NCBI RefSeq assembly: GCF_003337555.1
Contig: NZ_QPJK01000013.1
Coordinates: 158,481 to 222,480, forward strand
Length of the DNA: 64,000 nt
Reading direction: 5' to 3'
Origin: Pseudorhodoferax soli
GTDB lineage: Bacteria; Pseudomonadota; Gammaproteobacteria; Burkholderiales; Burkholderiaceae_C
The notes beneath the pieces were generated by a model. That model made no database searches, was not told the origin of the DNA, and saw nothing but the letters and a program-made list of their open reading frames with translations. This document shows, in pieces, positions 50,030 through 57,800 of this stretch (positions within the stretch are counted from its first letter, which is position 1; each line of letters begins with the position of its first letter). Made by a program: the position numbers and the translations under genes.

Positions 50030-51874
50030 TCACGTCTTCAGCAGCGCCGCCATCACCCGGTACGGCTTGGGGAACCAGGCCCAGCGGTCGTCCAGCCAGA
50101 CCAGGCCGTCGTAGGCCATGCCGGCGTTGCGCCCCGGCGCGATGACCTTCCAGGCCAGCCACACGCGCCGTGGCTGCAGCAGCGCGGCCAACACGCGGTA
50201 GCCGCCCGGGAAGGGACGCGACAGCGCGTTCTCGTCGGCCAGCATGCCGGCCGGTGCCGCATGGCAGGTGATGCGCGCGCCGGCCGCAGCACGGGCCGGG
50301 TGCGGCGGCGCGGCGTCCCACACGGCATCGAAGGCCTGGCGTGCCGCGGCGGCCACCTCCGGGCGGAACACGGCCGCGTAGTCCTCGGGCCGGGGCCGCA
50401 GCTGCGCGGCCAGTGCGGCGCCTTGCGCACCGACAAGGGCCTGCAGCAGCGGCATCGCCTCGGCGCAGATGAGCGCGGCGCTGGCCATGGCCATGGCCTG
50501 GGCGTTGCCGGCCGGCGCAGTGGCACCGCCGCCGTTGCGCCCGGTGCTTTCGGTGCTCGCGGCCTCCCCGACGTGCTCGACGCCATACCGCACCAGGGCC
50601 TGCTGCAGCGGCTCGGCCTCGGCGTGGGCCTGTGCCGTACCGCTGTGCAGCAAGCCCCGCAGAGCCGTCGCGTCCAGCGCCAGCGGCCAGGGCGGCGGCG
50701 CGGGGGCACCTGGAGCACCTGGGGAACCGAGGGCAGCTGAGGCATCCGGCAGCGCAAAGGCAACGCGGCTGGGCGGCAGGCCGGGCGCGCCCTGCGCCTC
50801 GTAGATGGCCTGCAGCACGCCGTCGCGCTCGCCCACGACGTGCCGTCGCCCGGCGCGCGGGAAGCCCTGCAGGTCCAGGAACCAGTGCGGCTCGCCGTCG
50901 TGCAGGATGCGGCGCGGCGCGAAGCGGTAGACCAACGCCGCGTCCCGGGGCGGCAGCACCGGCGGCAGCAGCGCCGCCAGCGCGGCGGGCTGGGCCGCGA
51001 GCGGGTGGCCCGCGCGTTGCGCCCAGGCGCACAGCCCGCCCAGCTCGAAGGCCAGCAGGCCCAGCGCCTCGCCCCGGCCCGGGCCCGCACCGTGGTAGCG
51101 CGCGTGGGCCTGCAGCGCCAGCAGCAGTGCGTCGCTGGCCACTTCCGCGGCCGCGTCCCCGGTCGCATCACCTGTCGCATCACCGGCCGCATCACCGGCC
51201 GCGCCGGCGGCCGGGGCGTCTGCCGGGGCGTCGGCCTGCGCCAGTTGCAGCGCCAGCTGCAGCACAGGGCGCCGCAGTTCGGCGAGCTGCGTGGCATCGG
51301 CGATGCGCGGCGGCGCATGCAGAGCTTGCATCGCGGCCTGCAGCAGCGTGCCGGCTGCGGCATCGCCGCGGTACAGCGCAGCCAAGCCCACGCAGTACGG
51401 TGTCCAGAACGGATCGGCCGTCTGCGCGCCTTCCTGGCAGGCGGCCACGGCCGCGGGATGGGTCAGCACCTCCAGCACAACGCCATCGCCCGCGCTGCTG
51501 GCCATTGCCGTGGCGAGGGCCCAGCGCGGGCCGCTCATGCCGGCGCGGCCGCCGGCGCGGAACACGCGCGTGCGGCCATCGTCCAACCCCAGCTCGGCCT
51601 GGCCTTCGGTGCGTGCCGCGCACAGCGCCGCGGCGCCGCCGCAGGCCGCGCCCTCGCGCAGGGCCGCGGCGAGCACGGCGCCGGCGGCGGCGCCGGCATC
51701 TAGCGAGGCGAGGGCCGCGCGCTCGGCGGCCAGCACCAGCAGCTGCGCCGCATCGTCGTCGTAGTGCGCGGCCAGCACGGTCTCGCGCAGCGCGTCGCGG
51801 GTGGCGAGGGCCTGGGCATGGCCATGCCACAGCACGGGGTCGCGCGGATCGGCGTTGTCGGGTGCTGCGGTCAC
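50030..51874 (-). CDS. Putative immunity protein of the giant toxin (Imm49-like N-terminal region)
   Basis: A 614-residue soluble, mostly helical Ala-rich protein. The N-terminal half (about 1-310) has the look of the Imm49 all-alpha immunity family: LLVLAAERAALASLDAGAAA, DPFWTPYCVGLAALYRGDAA and GEALGLLAFELGGLCAWAQR. A low-complexity linker with 12-bp tandem repeats (about 225-240) interrupts it. The C-terminal 100 residues (ITCHAAPAGMLADENALSRP, GMAYDGLVWLDDRWAWFPKP) are a separate conserved-looking module I do not recognise. It overlaps the toxin stop by 4 bp (ATGA), the arrangement expected for an immunity gene. Imm49 assignment is by eye and tentative; the positional evidence is stronger. 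Confidence 0.6.
   Translation of the reverse strand: MTAAPDNADPRDPVLWHGHAQALATRDALRETVLAAHYDDDAAQLLVLAAERAALASLDAGAAAGAVLAAALREGAACGGAAALCAARTEGQAELGLDDGRTRVFRAGGRAGMSGPRWALATAMASSAGDGVVLEVLTHPAAVAACQEGAQTADPFWTPYCVGLAALYRGDAAAGTLLQAAMQALHAPPRIADATQLAELRRPVLQLALQLAQADAPADAPAAGAAGDAAGDATGDATGDAAAEVASDALLLALQAHARYHGAGPGRGEALGLLAFELGGLCAWAQRAGHPLAAQPAALAALLPPVLPPRDAALVYRFAPRRILHDGEPHWFLDLQGFPRAGRRHVVGERDGVLQAIYEAQGAPGLPPSRVAFALPDASAALGSPGAPGAPAPPPWPLALDATALRGLLHSGTAQAHAEAEPLQQALVRYGVEHVGEAASTESTGRNGGGATAPAGNAQAMAMASAALICAEAMPLLQALVGAQGAALAAQLRPRPEDYAAVFRPEVAAAARQAFDAVWDAAPPHPARAAAGARITCHAAPAGMLADENALSRPFPGGYRVLAALLQPRRVWLAWKVIAPGRNAGMAYDGLVWLDDRWAWFPKPYRVMAALLKT
51155..51206 (-). repeat. 12-bp tandem repeat in the immunity-like gene
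   Basis: About four in-frame copies of a GTCGCATCACCK-type 12-mer encode alternating Gly-Asp-Ala/Thr units (GDAAGDATGDATGDAA on the minus strand). Copy number could change by slippage without shifting the frame. Copies seen directly. Confidence 0.7.
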
Positions 51875-54800
51875 GGCGTGGTGGCGGTCATGGTCGTGGT
51901 GCGGCCGGTGGTCAGGTCGAACTTCTGCGCTTCCAGGGGCGTGGGCCGGCCGCGGCGGTCCAGCGGCTGGCGCACCACGTAGTAGTCCACCTGCGGCGGG
52001 TTGGCCCGCACGGCGGCCAGGATGCGCGCGCCAAGCGCCTGCACGTCGGCCGGGCTGGTCGGCCGCATCATGTCACGTGCCAGGCTCTCCAGGTACTCCG
52101 GCGTGCCCTGCTCGGCGCGGCGGCCATCGGCCGTGCGGCGAAAGCCCAGGTCGGCCTGCGGTCCCTTGGCCTCGACCACGACCAGCCGGCCGTCCGGCCC
52201 GTTGAAGGCCAGGTCGGGCACGCCCGCACCGGTGCGCGAACAGGGCAGCGGCGTGCCCAGGCCCAGCGTGTCGGTGGCGAAGCGGCTCGCGGCGTGCTCG
52301 CCCAGGGCCTCGCCGCTGTCGCGGATGGTGACCATGGCCTGGCTCAGCGCGGTGGCCAACTGCTCGGGCGTGCGCCCGCTCGGCGGCGGCCTGCCGCCCA
52401 GCTCGGCCAGGATGTCGTTGCGCTCGCGGATCGCATCGGTCTGCACGCGGGCATGGGCTTCCTGCGCGGGGTTGTCGCGCAGGCTCAGGCCGGCCGTCGG
52501 CACGTCGGTGGCCACGGCGCGCACCGCGCCGATGGAGATGCCGCGCACGCCGCCGCCCGCGGTCACGAAGGCGCCACCGGCCCACAGCGTGAAGAGCCGC
52601 TGCTGCAGTGCCGGGTCTGCGCCGTCCAGCGAGGTGTGAGCCGCCAGGTAGCGGGCCTGGAACAGCGCGAAATCCTGGTAGTTCACGTGGTCGCCGAAGC
52701 GCTGCGCGGCCAGCTCGCGCGCCAGCGGATCGGGCGCCGCGCGCAGGTCGCGCACGATCTCGCGCTCGATCGCGCTGCCCTTGGCGCGGGCCTCGTCGAT
52801 GGCGCGGTCCAGCAGCGCGCGGGCCGCCGGATCGGGCAACTGCTCGCGTGCCTGGGCGATGGCGTCGTGGTCCACCGTGCGGCCGCCGTTGCGCACCAGG
52901 CCTTCCTCCACCACGCGGCGCGCGGCCAGCGCCAGCTGCTGGTGGTCGCCGCGGCCCAGCGTCTGCTGGTGGGCGGCCTGGCGCGCCAGCACGAACACAT
53001 CGTCCAGGCTGCCCGTCAGCGGCTCCAGCATGGGGTTGGCGCGGGCCGCCTCCACCATCTCGCCCAGCAGCCGGCGGCCGGCCGACGTGGGCTCCAGCGC
53101 CGACAGGGCCAGCGCGCGCCGCGCATCGGCCGCCTCGCCGCCGTGCACCAGGCCCAGGTGTGCGACCAGGCGGCCGGCCTCGTCCTGCAGCCGGGCCAGG
53201 GCCCGGGTGTCGCCCTGGCTGCGGGCGGTCTCGATGGCGCGTGCCAGGTGCTCGACCTCGCCCACGCGGCCACGGTCGTGGCGCGACAGTTGGGCATTGG
53301 CGTCCGGCGGCGGGGTGGGGCGCACGCCGGGGCGCAGCGCATCGTCGCGCTGGTGGCGCGAGAAGCGCAGCTCGTTCAGCTCGTGCGCCAGCGCGCGCTG
53401 GATCTGTGCGGCCGAGGCGTGCTCGGACACGGTGATCTCCACGCGGTCGCCGTTGCGCCGGTAGGTGGCCACCGGGCGCAGGCCGTCGGCGTTGGGCTCC
53501 ACCGAGCCCACGCGCACCGTCACCTGCAGCTCGCCGCCGCCGTGCTGCGGCACCAGCAGCACGCCCGGGTCGTTGCGGGTCGGCCGCACGGTGCCGTGCA
53601 ACTGGCCGTCGGGCCCGATCAGCCGTTGCAGTGCGGCGCCGGCCTCGGCCTCGGCCAGCGAGGCGCCGCCGCGCCGCACCACGAAGCCCGAGCCGCCATG
53701 GAACTCGCTGCCCGGGATGGCAGCCGCCGTGGTCGAGTGGCCGCTCTCGTCGGTATGGCCCGGCGCGGGCCGCGGGCCGGTGCCGGGCGGCGGCGTGGCG
53801 GGGCCGGCGCCGTCATCGGCCGGTGCGTGGCCGCCGCTGCCATCGGCTGGCGGCAGGCCGCCGCCGGGCGCGCCGACCTCATGCACCCGGCCGCTGCCCG
53901 GCACGACGGCGCGGCCCAGCTCGCCGATCAGGCCGGCCGGGATCTCCATCTGGTCGTCGGCGAAGCGCACGTCCACCAGGCGCGGCTGGCCGTGCAGGTC
54001 GGCCGTGCCGTGTTCGGGGATGGCGGCCGAGCGCAGTGCGCGCACCCAGCCCTCGTCCACCTCGAACGCGATGATGCGGGCGCGGCCCTGGCTGTTCTGC
54101 AGCACGAACTCCACGGCGCGCTCGAACGAGCCGAAGTTCAGGTGCGCCGAGGCGCCGCCCTCGATGGTCACGTTGCCATGGGCGTCCACGTGCACCAGGC
54201 TGCGGCTGCGCTCGCTTTCCACGCGGAACACCATGCGGCCGCCGCCTTCGCCCTCCAGCAGCGGACGCACCAGGCGCTGCAGCAGCGCCGGGTTGCGCTC
54301 CACGTCGGACAGCGGCACGCGCACCAGGCCCGGCTGCTCGCTGGCCAGGCCGGCGAACAGCGCGTCCACGTCGTCCGGGCCGGGCAGGTCGGCCGTGGCC
54401 GAGCGGCGCCCGCTCGCGAACTCGGCCGCCTCGGCGCGCAGCCCCGTGGCATGGGCCTCCAGGTCCACGGCCTGGTTCAGCAGCCGGTCGGCTTCGGCGC
54501 GCAACGCGGCGGCGCGGCGCGGGTTGTGGCTGTCGGCCAGCGCGGCGGCGGCCTCGTGCGCGATGGCCGTGTCCAGCAGCGCATTGGCGTGCTGCATCAG
54601 GCCGTCGGCCTGTTCGTGCAGCGCGCCGGCGCGCTGGCGCTGGGCCAGCGTGGCGTGGTCGGCCGGCAGCGGGCGCGTGTCGGCCCCCGGCTGGTCTGCG
54701 CCGATGCGCAGCACCGGGCCGGCCTGGGCGGCGTCGATGGCGGCATCGACCTCGGCGCTGCGCAGGCCGGGCAGCAGGCGGTTGCCGTCGCCGTCGGGCG

Positions 54801-57800
54801 CTGCGGGCGCCGCATGGGCCCCGGTGCCGCCGGGCGGGCCGCCATCGCCGCCGCCGCCACCGTTGCCATCTGCGCCACCCTGGTGCGGCGGGGCCGCGCC
54901 GCCCGCCTCGGTGGCCGGTGGGTGCGCGGCTGGCGCCGCCTCGGGTGCGGCCGGCCGCACCGGCGCCGCCATGGGCTCCAGGCCGCCGTGGGTGACCACG
55001 TGGTCCAAGTGGATGGCGCGGCCCAGCGCGCCGCCTTCGCCGACCTGGTTCATGAAGGCCAGGTCGTGCGCGGCGGCCTGCAGCGCGTCGGGGGCCAGCG
55101 GCGGCAGGCCGCGTTCGGCGCGGCCGGCGGCGATCTCCGCTTCCATGCGCTGTGCGCCGCGCGCATGACGGGCTTGGCCCACGGACTCGCCCGCGCCTTC
55201 GCCGATGCCCTGCACGAAGGCGTGTGCGCCGGCCTGGCCGATGTCCAGCAGCGCATCGCCCGCGTCGCCCTTGAAGCGGCCGCTGCCGGCGTCCACCAGG
55301 ATTTCGGTGGCGCGCCCGCCCATGCCGCCGACGGCCGAGATGCTGCCGCGCGTGAGGCCGCGCGCAGCCATGGCACCGGCGCCTCGCGCCATGCCGCCCT
55401 GGGCCGACATGTTCAGCGCCGCGTCAATGCCGCGGCCCATGCCGCCGATGCCGCGCCCGGCCAGGCCGACCAGGCCGCGCGCCATGCCGCCCTGCGCGGC
55501 GTAGGCGCGGGCGCGCTCGGCGATCACGGCGCCGTTGCGGCCCAGCGCCTCGATGGAGTTGGTCAGCGTGGCCGTCGCCGCGCCCGACAGCCCGCCCTTG
55601 ATCAGCCCGCCGAAGAGCGCGCCGATGGCGTCGTCCGCGCCGTGGGCCCAGGTGCGCTCGTCGAAGGCGGCGTTGGCCATGCCGCCGATGGAACCGGTGA
55701 TGGTGCCCACGATGATCTGGTCGATCACCGGGTTGCCGGTGAAGATGCGCGACAGCGTGACCAGCGTGCGCGATGCGGTGCTGGCCGCCTGCGCGCCCTT
55801 GGACGCGATCTGCGCCGCCGCGCCCAGCTGCGCGCCGACGCCGGCCGTCACCGCCTGCACCGCCGTCATGCCCAGGTCCACCGCGGCCTGCTCCCAGCCG
55901 TAGCGCCCGCCCTTGATCGCGTAGTTGGCCGACATCGAGGCCAGCCCGGTCACGATGGCCGCGGCGATCAGCGGCCCGGCCGCGCCGCCGGTGGCCACCG
56001 TGATCACCGCCGCGGCGATGGCGCCCAGGATGGCGATGCCGGTGGTGGCGATGTCGGCGAAGGCGTCGATGCGCCGGCCATAGGTCTCGGCGATGGCCTG
56101 GGCCGTGGCGGTGGTCGCGGCGAAGGTGTCGCGGTCGCCACCGGTGTAGCGGCCCTGGGCGTCGAAATTGGGGCTGGCCGCGCGCATGATGACCTCGCCG
56201 CGCGGGCCGAAGGCCAGCGGCCCGCCGGCCAGCGTGCGCAGTTCGGTCTCGGTCTCGCCCATGGCCTCGTCGGCCAGCGTGCCGTCGGCCAGCCAGGCGC
56301 CGAAGCCGCTGGCCTCGCGGCGCTGCTGCTCGATGGCGAAGGCCGCCACCTCCAGCCGCTCGCGGTCGTTGCGCGGCTGGCCGAGCAGGGCGCGTTCCAT
56401 GCGCAGGCGGTCGTCGCCCGAGACCTCGCCCAGGAAGCCTTCGCCGAAGGTGCCCAGGTCGGCGTCGAGCGAGTTGCCGGTGTTGCGCCGGTAGGCCGCG
56501 CGCATCGCCGCGATCTCGTCGCGGTCCATCCGCTCGGTGAAGCGGAACAGCAGGTCCTCGTTGGTGCCGCAACCGGCCATCGCATGCTGCATGGCCAGCG
56601 CCGCGGTCTCGGGCGAGGGCCGGGCGTCGGTCAGCAGGCCGGTGGCCAGCGCGGCGCCCGTGCTGTCGGAGCCGAAGCGGGTCTGCAGCTGGCCGATCAC
56701 GCGGTCGCGCGCGGCCGTCACGCGCGTGTCGTCCATGGCCGCGGCCGGGTTGGCCGGGTCGTGGGCGGGCGCGAAGTCCTCGGGCGTGGTGGCGCCGCCC
56801 GCATAGCGCTCGGCGGCCAGCATCACCACGCGCGCGCGCTCCTCGGCCGCGCGGCGGTGGGCCTCGCGCTCGGCCGGGCTGGCGGCCGACAGGTCGGCGC
56901 GAAAGCGCGGGTCGAAGGTGGCTCGGTCGATGTTGACGGCGTTGGGCGGATCGCCGGTGCGCTGCATCTCCACGCCCAGCCGCGCCGCGCGCGCCTCCAC
57001 GCTGCTCTCGCCGTGGCGCAGCAGCGCGCCGGCCAGGTCGCGGTTGGCACCCTCCAGCCGCCGCGTGACCATCTGCGGCTCGCCCTCGGGGCCGGCGCCG
57101 CCCACGTAGACATCGATGTCGCGGCTGACGTAGGCCGCGGCGCGGTCCTCGGCGCTGAGACCCCCGACATCGGTGCCGGGCGCAATGCCGCGCGCCACCG
57201 CCGCGTCGGTGACGATGCCGCCCAGCGCCTGCACCACGGCCTGGCGCCGCGTGTCGCCGTCCATCTCCTGCGCCGCACGCCAGTCGCCGTCGGGCGGCGC
57301 GCCGGTGTAGCGCTCGATGGCGCTGTGCACGGCATCGGCCTCGCCGTCCACGCGCGCCTCGTCCACCGCGTCGCGCAGCCGCAGCGCGTCGGCCGTGGCG
57401 TGCTCGCCGCGGGCCAGTGCGTCGAACACCTCGCGGTCGGTGCCGCCCAGCGCGTCGCGCACCTCGGCCATGGTGCCGCCGGCATCGCGGCCCAGCGCGG
57501 CCAGTTGCTCGGGCGACAGCGCGCGCATGACCTCCTCGATGCGCGCCTCGTCGTCGTTGAAGGTGCCCAGCGAATCGGCCAGCTCCAGCCGGGCGCCGGT
57601 CACGTTGTCGCCGTACAGGTAGGCGCTGGCGGCTTCGTAGTCGGTGCTGTCGGCGCCCAGTTCGCGGCGCAGGTCGGTGTCCAGGTGCCGGCCGCGGTGG
57701 CGGCGCGGGTAGACCTGGGTGTCCAGCGCGCGGCCCTGGGCCAGCGTCATGCCGCGCAGCGCGGCCAGCACGCCGGACTCGTCCACGGTGCCCGCGAAGC

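Noticed and set aside
53341..53420. HELNE in the giant toxin as a zinc metalloprotease site (or the DUF4157 domain common in eCIS cargo)
   Set aside because: A zincin needs HExxH; here the second His is absent and no third ligand is evident. I see no HExxH motif of the DUF4157 kind in the protein.
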